Shown in pieces: positions 33,590 through 45,013 of a DNA stretch of 64,000 nt (within the stretch, counting starts at the first letter, position 1; every line of letters begins with the position of its first letter). The DNA comes from Gonioctena quinquepunctata (Eukaryota; Arthropoda; Insecta; Coleoptera; Chrysomelidae): positions 1 through 64,000 of the forward strand of contig JAFIRS010002761.1 of assembly GCA_018342105.1 (NCBI GenBank), read 5' to 3'. The notes below the pieces were generated by a model, which worked only from the letters and a program-made list of their open reading frames with translations, did no database searches and was not told where the DNA came from. The translations under genes and the position numbers were made by a program.

Positions 33590-34093
33590 CTTACAACCTA
33601 ATAGAGTGCGGTATCAAATTAATCGTAATGAAATGCTCTTTTTTTCTAACCCGACAAGCCACCATGTTGCCTTTTGAAAAAAATAGTAATCTTTTTTATT
33701 AATCAAATGTTTACATTTTGATCGAAAACAGTAAAGTTGTATTTTTACAAACATTTTAGGACTGAAATTTATTATTTGAACGTATCCATACCCCTCTAGA
33801 ATAAAAATGCATTTGGAAAAAAATTAATAAAAAAACGGTTACAAACAGTAACAAATGATACATGGTTGTATTTCGAATGTCATATGGAGACAAAAAAAAC
33901 TGAAAATATACCAGGTGTCCCATTTAAAAATCGAAAGTTTATGTTACTTCTGATAAATCCGGAATTTGCATGAAGTTGAGTTACCTGTCAAAAAAAGCAG
34001 TTTTATGCATTAAACAGATCCTTTCGAATTTCATTCTATTATCTCTGAAAACAAAAAAGTTATAGGGGCAAGCCTCTTTCCGTGGACACCCGG
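33590..34093. repeat. Inverted, diverged copy of the 14.14-14.64 kb MITE region
   Basis: The MITE at 33911-34093 has CCAGGTGTCC and GGACACCCGG ends with TA flanks. The neighbouring 33590-33905 is the complement of 14302-14640 (AACCCGACAAGCCACCATG against CATGGTGGCTCGTCGGGTT). It is more diverged than the 12.95/29.03 kb pair, so it is older. Confidence 0.75.
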
Positions 34094-34253
34094 TATATTA
34101 GCGGATGTCGATGTCGATCTTAATGTTGTCCTATTCGGAGGCATGACTTTATCGGCGTGCAACTGCTTGTTTATAGATTGGTATTTAAGTTGATATCTAT
34201 CCTAATTGCACTTCACATCAACGTTTAGGTCCTCACTATAATAGGGCACTATA

Positions 34254-36180
34254 CAGTGCTTCTCAAAAAACCCCTCTCCCCCCTCTTATTTTCAGAACGA
34301 TTATACATAAACAAGTGAAATTTGGAAACTGAATATTAAAGGTTGTAAACTTCCCTACTAGTGATGATAGATGGCGAAATCGTCAAAGATGACGTCACAA
34401 GGCCATTGTGACCAATAATTTTAAATGGTACCCTACGGCAAGCGACACCTCTTTTAAAAGGTATCGAAAAAACCTATTCAATGATACTAATTTTCTTTGT
34501 GTTTATGGCAGTTTTGGCAACTCGCTTTTAAAAAACGCAAAGCTGTGATGAATTAAATCAGTTAATACTGAAATTCCAAATTCAAGCTCCGCCTCTGGAT
34601 AGTTGTCAAATAAGCTGACGTTTTTGTTAGTCTCCCTAATTCGACGTTTTTGTAATTGTCCAAGTTTTTGTACATTTAATAATTTGTGTATTGTTGATCG
34701 AACGTTTAACTGTTTTAGCAGCTTTTGGTACTTTTAACATTTTTGAGCCGAACGTTCAAGTGCTTCAAGAAGCGAGATGGTACGTGCTTCAGGTGATAAA
34801 GTAGCAGCGATCCTAATTCTTGGTGAAACTGGACAAAATATTCATGCAGCAGAACGCATTTTTAATAAGAGGTTTCCCGATCGCCCCGTTCTAAGGACTT
34901 ATTTAAGGGAGCTCCTTCGTAAGTTTGAAACAATGGGTAGTATTAATGATGCGAAACGATCTGGCAGACCACAAATTTCTGATGAGAAGAAAATTGATAT
35001 ACTGGCAGAAGTAATGTTAATCCTACTTCTTCAACAACTCACGTTGCATCTACCTGTGAAGTAAGTTGAAGTACAGTACACAGGGTGTTGAAAAAAAAAC
35101 AAATTCCATCCATACAAATTAAAAATGGTTCATCAACTCTCAGACGACGACCCAGACCGAAGACTAGAATTTTGTGAAAATATGGAAACCAAAATTAACC
35201 AACAGCCAGGCTATGTCAAAATAATTTGTTTTGGTGACGAAAGGACTTTCTATCTAAATGGAAATGTAAATACACAGAATGTGAGGTATTGGAGTGACGC
35301 AAATCCTCACCTGTTTCGTGAAACACATACCCAATTTCCCCAGAAGGTGAATGTTTGGGCAGATATCCTGAGAAACCACATCGTTGGGCCTCTTTTTTTA
35401 AATACTAATTTTACTGGTGAGGTTTATCTGGAGCTGTTGCAAAACGCAATAGAACCGTTAATCCTTGAAATTTTGGAAGATAATCCAGATGAATTCGCCA
35501 ATTTGGAAATAACATTCCAAGAGGATGGTGCTCCTCCACACTGCAGTAAGACGGTATTTGGATGAGGAGTATCGTGGTAGATGGATTGGACGATGAGGTT
35601 CAACGGAATGGCCAGCTCGATCACCGGACCTCACACCTTTGGATTTTTTTCTGTGGGGTCACCTCAAATCGGAGGTTTACTCCACTGAACCTGACAATAT
35701 TGACGTTTTAAAACAACGTATTGTTGCAGAATGTGAGGCTGTTTCTACAGACACATTTGCAAAAGTACGAGAAGAGTTTAAAAATAGGATATTTCACTGT
35801 CAGGAAGAAAATGGAGGTCACGTCGAGCAATTTCTTTGAGTAGATACTGATTCTTAAATCTGTAATTAATATCATACTGAATGGAATTTAAATTTTAATG
35901 TTTACTAATGAGCCATCAAAACTGCCATAAACACAAACAAAATTAGTATTATTGAATAGGTTTTTTCGATACCTTCTAAAAGAGGTATCGCTTGCCGTAG
36001 GGTTCCATTTAAAATTATTGGTCACAATGGCCTTGTGACGTCATCTTTGACGATTTCGTCATCTATCATCACTAGTAGGGTTGTAAACTTAACCTTCAAT
36101 ATTCAGTTTCCAAATTTCACCTGTTTATGTATAATCGTTCCAAAAGTAAGAGGGGGGGAGGGGACTTTTGAGAAGCACTG
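34254..36180 (+). mobile_element. Complete DD41D-type mariner with long inverted repeats
   Basis: The element is bounded by CAGTGCTTCTCAAAA at 34254 and TTTTGAGAAGCACTG at 36180, with TA on each side (34252-34253 and 36181-36182). The inverted repeats extend about 265 bp (34254-34520 and 35913-36180). It encodes the transposase at 34777-35839. It lies in the loop of the 32.8/36.5 kb inverted repeat. A second, left-truncated copy is at 54176-55536. Confidence 0.92.
34777..35839 (+). pseudogene. Mariner transposase (DD41D type), frameshifted
   Basis: The enzyme cuts and pastes the element at TA sites. The ATG at 34777 begins MVRASGDKVAAILILGETGQ, then a helix-turn-helix (GRPQISDEKK). The frame breaks near 35010. 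The next frame (35125-35565) carries the first catalytic block (FGDERTFYLNG), QFPQKVNVWADIL and the second (QEDGAPPH). It breaks again near 35545. The last part (35639-35839) holds PLDFFLWG with the third Asp. In the sister copy the second and third acidic positions are 41 residues apart, indicating a DD41D (VISITOR-like) family. A stop at 35837 truncates the C-terminus by about six residues. Confidence 0.88.
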
Positions 36181-36204
36181 TATGTTCAACATTCCACTTT
36201 TTTC

Positions 36205-36560
36205 ACACTGTATCCACTGATAAATCAACTTTTTATATGGAAGCTTTCTCTACAGCAATACTCATTCGTCGCCATTTTCATCTAGCATCTATATGTTGTC
36301 TGGCCTACGACAAATTCTAATAAGAAAAGACTCCGAGTTCCAAGAATCGCGAATTAATTCGTGAAACGATCGTCTAGTACGTTGCAGTTGTCTCTATATC
36401 TTCTATAAATACATATACAGTGCGTTCATTAAGTGTGGAAACGCTCCATTATCTTACGAGTTGATCATTTTCGGAGGTTAAGTTCGGACAGATCAATTTT
36501 GTATTTCAGTTTTCCACCTTAAAAAAATATCCCCACCACCTTACAAGATATGACGTCATC
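36205..36560. repeat. Right arm of the inverted repeat (partner 32812-33169)
   Basis: Complement of the left arm. It contains the mariner-type end CAGTGCGTTCATTAAGTG at 36418, from which the next transposase remnant reads rightward. Confidence 0.85.
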
Positions 36561-38285
36561 GATATTTTTTTAAAATTTTCATATCAAAATTTGAAAGCCC
36601 ATATTTTTCCGAGTTTAACCATACCACATATGTCATATTATGTAATACTTCAAGTTACAGTATAATGAGTATAAAGGAAACCAGTGTTCATATTATTAAA
36701 ATTTTTTCATTATTTATTTGCAATGAAAACATGAGAATTGCTCAGTAGTGATACCGAGCCTAAAAAAAATTATTTGAAATTTCGATAGTGCTGTCAGAAA
36801 AACAGGGAATAGAAGTTTTGATGATCTTAGGTTACGGCGATCGTAAAAAAAATGTATGGCGGAAGTATGCGACATCTTCAATGAAAAATATCTTGATTGA
36901 GAACGAATGAGCAAATCGACTGTAAGCAAAATATTACATAAATTCAATGAGATTGGCAATGTTAGGAATAAGCCTAGGAGTGGTAGGTCTACCGTTGCCG
37001 AAGACACTCAATTAAATGTATTACTTGGAATTGAAGGGAATCCTCATTGTTCAATAACATCTTTATCTGATAGATAGATAGATAGATTTATTTGAAGCTT
37101 TCAATTTAAACAGTTGAAAACTTAAGTCGGACAATAATATACAATATAAAAAATATAAAAAATACAAAAGTCACTTATAACTAGAAATCCTTCCTAGTAA
37201 AAGTCATTACAACATGTATTGAAAAAAAATAAAAAAATATAAATATATCACAGTCATAGGTGTAAGATAGATTGAAAATTTTATTCAGCTATAGTAAAAT
37301 TATTTCTCCATGAACTCTTGTGATGAATATGGCTCGATGTCACACAACACATCAAAAACATATTCTTCAAAAATTTGTCTTGAGCGAGCTTCTTTAATGA
37401 TTAACGGTAAATTGTTATAGAATTTAATGAATGCATAATGTGGCCCTTTCTCTGTATTTGTCAGTCTATGCTTGGGAACAATAAAATTGGATTTCTGCCT
37501 GGTAGAATGCTCATGTCTGAATCTGTCTTCTTCAAAATTTGCTTTATTATCGTACACAAAAAGTACACAAACATATATGTAAATGGCATAAACGGTAAGC
37601 ATTTTGATACATCTGAAAGTATTACGACAATAATCTGTATATTTCATATTCAACATAGTCTTCAATATCCGTTTTTGCATGATAAAAATTCGTTCTAGTT
37701 GTGTACTCAATATATAACATAACATTGAGATCTGTTGTGGTGTTGTGTAGAAAATTCTTAGAAAAGCCAAATTACATCCACATAAAGCTAAACTTATACA
37801 TGAACTTGGTGAAGACGATTTCGATAGACGCATGGAGTTTTGTGAATTTTTGCAAGAAGTATGTAATCCAAATAATAGCTTTGAATTTAATATCTCATTT
37901 TCCGACGAATCAACCTTTTTTATAAATGGTACCGTGGATACGCAAAATTTTCGTTATTGGCAAACAGAAAATCCCAATTGGACAATGGAAGCTCATACCC
38001 AATATTCCCAAAAAGTTAATGTGTGGGCTGGGATTCTCAGGAGTACAATTGTAGGACTATATTTTTCGACGGTACTGTGACGGGTTAAAATTATTCGGAA
38101 ATGTTACAAACTTATGTAGTTCCATATTCAACCGTAACATTTCCAGACAATAATCAACCCGGTCAAATAGTTTCTACTATTTGGTTCCATCAGGATGGAG
38201 CAGGTCCACATTATGCTCGAGTGGTTAGAGTTCTTCTCAATGAAATCTTCACCGGAATAAATACCCCAAGAAACTCCTGGGAGAA
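36418..38285 (+). pseudogene. Second mariner lineage, transposase split by a LINE
   Basis: The 5' end is CAGTGCGTTCATTAAGTG after TA. Plus-strand frames give SKSTVSKILHKFNEIGNVRN and KPRSGRS (about 36905-36990). After the LINE insertion (about 37071-37742) the reading resumes with RKAKLHPHKAKLIHELG, then the first catalytic block ISFSDESTFFINGTV, QKVNVWAGILRSTIVG, and the second, WFHQDGAGPHYA (about 38181-38216). The third catalytic block is missing because the sequence runs into a Penelope-like fragment near 38285. Several stops and shifts are present. Confidence 0.82.
37071..37742 (-). pseudogene. LINE ORF2 C-terminus inserted in a mariner
   Basis: On the minus strand the translation shows LERIFIMQKRILKTMLNM, the post-RT region, then EDRFRHEHSTRQKSNFIVP, EKGPHYAFIKFYNNLPLII and a final PYSSQEFMEK. 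A (GATA)n tail at 37068-37087 marks the 3' end. It interrupts the transposase at ...SITSLSD, and host sequence resumes at RKAKLHPHK, with some host codons missing. No clear target-site duplication was seen. Confidence 0.85.
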
Positions 38286-38289
38286 GTTT

Positions 38290-38800
38290 TGGAAAAACTC
38301 CAGAGAATAGAGACATCTGAAGAGCAACAACGAAGCACAGTGATCTCCCTTCCGTACATCAGACGTGTCTCCGAGTAGATCAGCAGGATCGAAAACAAGT
38401 TCAACATCAAGAGCTGCTTCCAATCCGGCGGTACTTTTCAAAGTTTTTTACCAAGATCAATCCTGACAACAGAAATGAAATCAGTTAGTATTGAATTTAT
38501 AAAGTTCCATGTGAATGCAGAGATTCCTACATTGGATGAGCACAAGAAATGGACCCATCGCGGAGAAAACGTCAAAATCGGGAATTGCTGACCACGCCTG
38601 GACTGAGCATCATCGAATTCTATGGGCGACGCAAGTGTTCTACATAGGAAAGAGCATTGGTTCAAACGAAAGTTCAAAGAGGACGCTTATATCGAAGCCA
38701 ATAACGCCTTGAATCAACCAACCGATGAGATCAAGGACGTATGGAAACCACTAATTGCTCTTTCTGCGGACTGCAGAGGCGCGAAACTTCACGCACCACT
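38290..38800 (+). pseudogene. Penelope-like element C-terminal fragment (GIY-YIG region)
   Basis: Plus-strand frames contain STVISLPYIRRVSE, KFNIKSCFQSGGT, then a badly decayed region where the GIY-YIG nuclease core should be. After a shift comes ASVLHRKEHWFKRKFKEDAY, with IEANNALNQPTDEIKDVW. This is the usual order at the C-terminus of GIY-YIG containing Penelope-like elements. The catalytic motif itself is not preserved. It abuts the second mariner on the left and a TA tract on the right. Confidence 0.7.
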
Positions 38801-38827
38801 CGTAACTACAAGCACCATTGCACGGAA

Positions 38828-38828
<1 letters not shown>

Positions 38829-38870
<42 letters not shown>

Positions 38871-38880
38871 TATATATATA
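38829..38880. repeat. (TA)n microsatellite at the palindrome edge
   Basis: A TA tract with one interruption. It ends exactly where the 6.3-kb palindrome begins at 38881. Confidence 0.95.
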
Positions 38881-39420
38881 TCTTGGTCTAAAATAGCATA
38901 GACTCCTACCTATTCGCCGAAATGGTCCATGGCAACAAATATGTATTTGTTGTCATCATCCGTTACAGGAAATGGTTTAGCTAAATCACTGGCAACCCTT
39001 TCGAAAGAAACACCTGAGTTGTAACTCTTCATTTTATCCCACGATATTGGTTTGGAAGCTCCACACTCTGAACATCAACACCAGGTTATTATTCAATGCT
39101 ATGTGCGGTTTGAGAATGGTACTAGTTCATATTTCCTCTGACGGGCGGATTATAAGTTGTTCTTCTAACCCTACTGACGTAGATGGCCCTGGGAGCTCTA
39201 TTTTCACGCAGGTGATGACAAACGTGGTGGCAACCTCGCTGGCAATATTCGCTCCCACTACATCTGAAACAGTTGCCTCTTGACTCTCGACGATCCTGTC
39301 CTCCTAGGTGAGTGGAAACGTGTGAGTTTCCCCGCAGTTGATGAAGCACGTGGTGGCAACTTCACCCTGTATATGTACGCTCCCACCATATTTGAAACAG
39401 TTTTCTCATGATTCATTATT
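38881..39420 (-). pseudogene. Gypsy gag zinc-knuckle and pre-integrase remnant, left arm
   Basis: Mirror of 44650-45191. On the minus strand the knuckle-like NCFRCSGSEYCQRGC and the start of the integrase region are recognisable. The integrase is cut at 38881 by the TA tract, so this copy is the shorter of the two. Confidence 0.7.
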
Positions 39421-39866
39421 GATGGTGTTATTCCTGGGTTTCAGCTCTACTAATAATCCGAGCAACTGTTGCTCAGTTTCTCTTTCCTAATGTGTTCAAC
39501 AATAGGTACCGCTGCCACTTTCGTCATTGGAGTGTTGGAGGCTTCTTCCACTCCCAAAGAAAGAAACAAAGCTTCCTGCATTCTCAGAGTCCTTCTCGTT
39601 CCAAAATACCTCAATCCGTTAATAATTATCTGCACCGCGAACTATTTTTCGAATTCCTCCGATGTATCCGAGAGGGCAAGCTAAATGAGTCTTTGAACGC
39701 CTGCTTCAATTTAATGCAGACTACCACATGATTTCTGCACTCGTACCTGGTATAGTTGTTCTCGGTGTTGGTCACCGAAGCCCAATTCCAGAGTAGCAAT
39801 CAGAACTCTATACTAACGCTGCTAATCATCTAGGAAGGTCTGTAACATTCCTGAGGCGGATCGTCT

Positions 39867-40241
39867 TCAGACCACTATAAGTGCAGTAGTCTTGTCTTCA
39901 TCATCACGTACATTGGCTTCTGCAGCATTTTCATCCTGTCTACGAAACAAGGACCATGGCGACTGTCCATCAGAAGTCGGAGGCTTCGCAGTATTGTTTG
40001 GTGTGGTAAACCTGGTACGATGGTCTTGAATATTCAGGGTAGCAACTTTCCTTTCTAGTTCATTAAAATTTTCAATGCACCACACACACACACAGACACA
40101 CTTCTTTCTTCTGTACCGCGGAATCTCTTTTCTTAACTGCTTCTCGTACTGAAGTAATATGTCTTTTTTTTCCTGTACTACGTCAACTTCTCCCTTTGAT
40201 TCTACGATTTGTCCTTCGGTTTCCTGGACCAGCTGTTCCAA
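39867..40241 (-). pseudogene. Ty3/Gypsy gag coiled-coil region, left arm
   Basis: A 124-codon frame with a coiled coil (QLVQETEGQIVESKGEVDVV, EKQLRKEIPRYR), interrupted in meaning by a GT repeat (CVCVCVW), then ELERKVATLNIQD and TSDGQSPWSLFRRQDENAA. It fits the N-terminal gag part of a decayed Gypsy element whose zinc knuckles follow. Almost identical to 43822-44196 on the other strand. Flanking frames are broken, so no full gag exists. Confidence 0.7.
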
Positions 40242-40599
40242 AAATGCTCTATGTTGTTCTTGTTATACATTCCATTATTCCTCTTGTTTTCATCTCTCTC
40301 CTTTCCTCCTGCTTCTGTTCTTATTTTTGTCACCGTTCTCCCTCCCGTTTTTCTCTCTGTCAATGTTTTTTCTCTTTCCGTCGACGTTTCTCAACCTCTT
40401 ATGTTTCTCTCTGTCGACGTTCCTTCTCCTTCTGTCGGAGATTCTCTCCTTCTGTACTTATTCTACTAGCCGCCGTCGTTCCTCCTCAATTAATTTTTTT
40501 TTTCTAGTCTGTCTTGCTCGGCAAAAGTCACCAAAAGCTTCAACTGTTACGAATTTAGGATTCGTGATTATTGAGTTACTGAACTGATTATTGTCTGTT

Positions 40600-41374
40600 C
40601 ATTTACACTTCAGAACATAAATCAATAATGAATTCTCACAATTAAATTCAGTATTGAATACCGCGCACGTCACTGTAGTTACTCAATAGCATTACTGACT
40701 TCGTCCCGTAGAATTTGTATTTTCTTATGTTTTCTTTGTGATTTTAGCTAGCTTATGTCTGAGGCCTCGTTTCCCTTCATTCCGTTATCCCGTTTCCCTT
40801 TATTCCGTTTTCCGTTGGCCCATTTTCCTGTTATCCCATTTACACGTTATCTCGTTGGGATGGCAATATTGATTTGACAACGAAAATAATGCTTCGGAAC
40901 TACCATTACAATTCCACAACCCCTTCATTTCTGTATTTATTTGTATCATAGAGACAAAACACCAATTTTCATGACTCTAACTTAAGAACTAACGGAACCC
41001 TCATACAAATTTTCACCCAACATTTCACCCCTTCAGGGGTTGGATAAATTTTTAAGAAATTTTTATGATCCTGACTCATAAACTAACGGAATCCCCATAC
41101 AAATTTTCATACCCCATTTCACCCCTTTGAAAAAGTTGAATTTATAAAAACACTAGTATTTCTCAATTTACACAAAGACCAAGCATTTTTATATCAACGT
41201 AAAAACTAACGGAACCTTTTTTTTTTAAATTTCTCCATTTGTAACAAAGACATCGACTACCATAATAATCATAATTTATAAACTAACGGAACCCCTATAC
41301 AACTTTCGACCCCCCTTTAACCTCTTTATGGACAAATTTTTAAAAACCCTAAAATAGGTGTTCTTTTGATAATA
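40600..41374. repeat. Left-arm tandem repeats of about 115 bp and leader-like sequence
   Basis: Degenerate units with AACTAACGGAAC and CAAATTTTCA recur about four times between about 40940 and 41345. Nearer the gag, short GTTATCCCGTTT-type motifs repeat. No coding region. The mirror at 42480-43480 has about two more units. Confidence 0.8.
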
Positions 41375-41862
41375 ATAATAATAATAAATATACTTTAATG
41401 TCAGTAAGAGTAAATCTTGTGGACAAAGCTTGAATATAGAAGTATTACTGATGATTACAAGATTTATAAAAAATATCTAAAAATAAGAGTTGTCTGTATT
41501 GTTAAAAAATATAAAAAATATATATACGTAAACATACATATATAGACATGTATATACATATAAACACGTAGATGTATACACACATAAACAATTTACAAAT
41601 AGACACAAACACATCTACGACTTAGTGACGTCAACTTAAAAACTTACATGGATTCAAATATGCACCCTGTCAATCAAATTTATCATTGTAAAACTCCTGC
41701 AAGTTTTAATAGGGTCTATCTGCCAGAAACTTTTTAATGATTTTTCTAAAGTTTGTAATGTTCATAGTTCATATTCGCCTCCCTTATGTGTGAGGGGAGG
41801 TGATTGTACATCTTAACCCCGTTGTAGTAAATCGAATCTCTGATCATGTTTGATGAGGGACG
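41375..41862 (-). pseudogene. LINE ORF2 3' end, left arm
   Basis: Minus-strand translation gives IRDSIYYNGVKMYNHLPSHI, then FRKIIKKFL and YYNLQEFHND, the usual end of CR1/Jockey-like ORF2. An (AAT)n tail lies at 41374-41392. Only the terminal about 60 codons and the 3'UTR are present. Confidence 0.8.
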
Positions 41863-41947
41863 TATATATATATATTTATAATTAGTAAGTAGTACCTAAG
41901 CTTGTCAGTATTCACCTGAAGACGATTGCAGATACAAGCATTCGAGA

Positions 41948-42465
41948 CGTTTCTCTTCAAACATGATCAGAGATTCGATTTACTACAACGGGGTTAAGAT
42001 GTACAATCACCTCCCCTCACACATAAGGGAGGCGAGTATGACTATGAACATTACAAACTTTAGAAAAATTATTAAAAAGTTTCTGGCAGATAGACCCTAT
42101 TACAACTTGCAGGAGTTTCACAATGATAAATTTGATTGACAGGGTGCATATTTGAATCCATGTAAGTTTTAAGTTGACGTCACTAAGTTGTAGATGTGTT
42201 TGTGTCTATTTGTAAATTGTTTATGTGTGTATACATCTACGTGTTTATATGTATATACATGTCTATATATTTATGTTTTGTGTATATATATGGGCGTGTG
42301 TGTACGTATATATATTTTTTATATTTTTTAACAATACAGACAACTCTTATTTTCAGATATTTTTTATAAATCTTGTAATCATCAGTAATACTCCTATATT
42401 CAAGCTTTGTCCACAAGATTTACTCTTACTGACATTAAAGTATATTTATTATTATTATTATTATC
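41948..42465 (+). pseudogene. LINE ORF2 3' end, right arm
   Basis: The plus-strand mirror of 41375-41862, with the same SIYYNGVKMYNHLPSHI motif and an (ATT)n tail near 42445-42463. Both copies face outward from the palindrome centre. Confidence 0.8.
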
Positions 42466-42479
42466 AAAAGAACACCTAT

Positions 42480-43480
42480 TTTAGGGTTTTTAAAAATTTG
42501 TCCAAAAGATCAAGGGGTCGAAAGTTGTATAGGGTTCCGTTAGTTTTTACGTTATATAAAATTGTGGTCTTTGTTACAAATGAGAAATACTAGTGTTTTT
42601 ATAAATTCAACTTTCCCCAAATGAGTGAAATAGGGGGTTTAAGTGTATATGGAGGTTCCGTTAGTTTTTACGTTGATCATAAAAATTGCTTGGTCTTTGT
42701 TACAAATGAAGAAATACTAGTGTTTTTATAAATTCAACTTTTTCAAAGGGGTGAAATGGGGTATGAAAATTTGTATGGGGATTCCGTTAGTTTTGAGTCA
42801 GGATCATAAAAATTGGTTTTTGAAGTTTTTGTTACAAATAAAGAAATATATATTTCAGTGTCTTTACAAATTTAACTCTTGAGGGAAGAAATGAGGGAAT
42901 AGGATGGAGATTAGTAGATTGTAAAGGGGTTCCATAAGTTCTTAAGTTAGGGTATTTTGAGGTCTCTGTTACTAATGAAGAAATATGTGTTTCGGTGTTC
43001 TAAGAAATCCAACCCCTGAAGGGGTGGAATGTTGGGTGAAAATTTGTATGAGGGTTCCGTAAGTTCTTAAGTTAGAGTCGTGAAAATTGGTGTTTTGGCT
43101 CTATGATACAAATAAATACGGGAATGAAGGGGTTGTGGAATTGTAATGGTAGTTCCGGAGCATTATTTTTGTTGTCAAATCGATATTGCCATCCCAACGA
43201 GATAACGAGTTAATGGGATAACAGGAAAATGGGCCAACGGAAAACGGAATAAAGGGAAACGGGATAACGGAATGAAGAGAAACGTGGCGTCAGACATAAG
43301 CTAGCTAAAATCACACAAAGAAAAACATAAGAAAAAATACAAATTCTACGCGGACGAAGTCAGTAATGCTATTGAGTAACTACAGTGACGTGCGCGGTAT
43401 TTCAATACTGAATTTAATTGTGAGAATTCATTATTGATTTATGTTCTGAAGTGTAAATGAACAGACAATAATCAGTTCAG
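42480..43480. repeat. Right-arm tandem repeats of about 115 bp and leader-like sequence
   Basis: About six degenerate units carry TTCCGTTAGTTTTTACGTT and GTCTTTGTTACAAAT with drift between units. They are followed by a short AACGGGATAACGG-type repeat at about 43195-43275. No coding region is seen. Confidence 0.8.
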
Positions 43481-43821
43481 TAACTCAATAATCACGAATC
43501 CTAAATTCGTAACAGTTGAAGCTTTTGGTGACTTTTGCCGAGCAAGACAGACGAATACTGGAAAAAAAAATGAATTGAGGAGGAACGACGGCGGCTAGTA
43601 GAATAAGTACAGAAGGAGAGAATCTCCGACAGAAGGAGAAGGAACGTCGACAGAGAGAAACATAAGAGGTTGAGAAACGTCGACGGAAAGAGAAAAACAT
43701 TGACAGAGAGAAAAACGGGAGGGAGAACGGTGACAAAAATAAGAACAGAAGCAGGAGAAAAGGAGAGAGATGAAAACAAAAGGAATAATGAAATGTATAA
43801 CAAGAACAACATAGAGCATTT

Positions 43822-44196
43822 TTGGAACAGCTGGTCCAGGAAACCGAAGGACAAATCGTAGAATTAAAGGGAGAAGTTGACGTAGTACAGGAAAAAAAAG
43901 AAATATTACTGCAGTACGAGAAGCAGTTAAGAAAAGAGATTCCGCGGTACAGAAGAAAGAAGTGTGTCTGTGTGTGTGTGTGGTGCATTGAAAATTTCAA
44001 TGAACTAGAAAGGAAAGTTGCTACCCTGAATATTCAAGACCATCGTGCCAGGTTTACCACACCAAACAATACTGCGAAGTCTCCGACTTCTGATGGACAG
44101 TCGCCATGGTCCTTGTTTCGTAGACAGGATGAAAATGCTGCAGAAGCCAATGTACGTGATGATGAAGACAAGACTACTGCACTTATAGTGGTCTGA
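43822..44196 (+). pseudogene. Ty3/Gypsy gag coiled-coil region, right arm
   Basis: Mirror of 39867-40241 with a handful of substitutions. Upstream (43550-43820) a Glu/Arg-rich stretch in broken frames probably belonged to the same gag. Downstream, 44428-44610 continues with QEALFRSLGVEEAS and PMTKVAAVPIVEHIRK before the zinc knuckles. All parts are separated by stops or shifts. Confidence 0.7.
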
Positions 44197-44649
44197 AGAC
44201 GATCCGCCTCAGGAATGTTACAGACCTTCCTAGATGATTAGCAGCGTTAGTATAGAGTTCTGATTGCTACTCTAGAATTGGGCTACGGTGACCAACACCG
44301 AGAACAACTATACCAGGTACGAGTGCAGAAATCATGTGGTAGTCTGCATCAAATTGAAGCAGGCGTTCAGAGACTCATTTAGCTTGCCCTCTCGGATACA
44401 TCGGAGGAATTCAAAAAATAGTTCGCGGTGCAGATAATTATTGACGGATTGAGGTATTTTGGAATGAGAAGGACTCTGAGAATGCAGGAAGCTTTGTTCC
44501 GTTCTTTGGGAGTGGAAGAAGCCTCCAACACTCCAATGACGAAAGTGGCAGCGGTACCTATTGTTGAACACATTAGGAAAGAGAAACTGAGCAACAGTTG
44601 CTCGGATTAGTAGTAGAGCTGAAACCCAGGAATAACACCATCAATAATG

Positions 44650-44945
44650 AATCATGAGAAAACTGTTTCAAATATGGTGGGAGCGGACATATACAGAGAT
44701 ATTGCAGGGTGAAGTTGCCACCACGTGCTTCATCAACTGCGGGGAAACTCACACGTTTTCACTCACTTAGGAGGACAGGATCGTCGAGAGTCAAGACAAC
44801 TGTTTCAGATGTAGTGGGAGCGAATATTGCCAGCGAGGTTGCCACCACGTTTGTCATCACATGCGTGAAAATAAAGCTCCCAGGGCCATCTACGTCAGCA
44901 GGGTTAGAAGAACAACTTATAATCCGCCCGTCAGAGAAAATATGA
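44650..44945 (+). pseudogene. Gypsy gag zinc-knuckle region, right arm
   Basis: Two related knuckles can be read: NCFKYGGSGHIQRYC, where the second Cys is Tyr, and NCFRCSGSEYCQRGC, where the His is Tyr. CX2CX4HX4C knuckles bind the element RNA in gag. Both have lost a ligand, and the flanks repeat (GCCACCACGT and CATCA occur after each), suggesting an internal duplication of the knuckle unit. Confidence 0.65.
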
Positions 44946-45013
44946 ACTAGTGCCATTCTCAAACCGCACATAGCATTGAATAATAACCTGGTGTTGATGT
45001 TCAGTGTGTGGAG

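Noticed and set aside
40159..40587. Phe/Ser-rich frames opposite the gag remnant (also 43485-44000)
   Set aside because: They are antisense to the Glu/Arg-rich gag and read as Phe/Leu/Ser by complement; no independent evidence for a gene.
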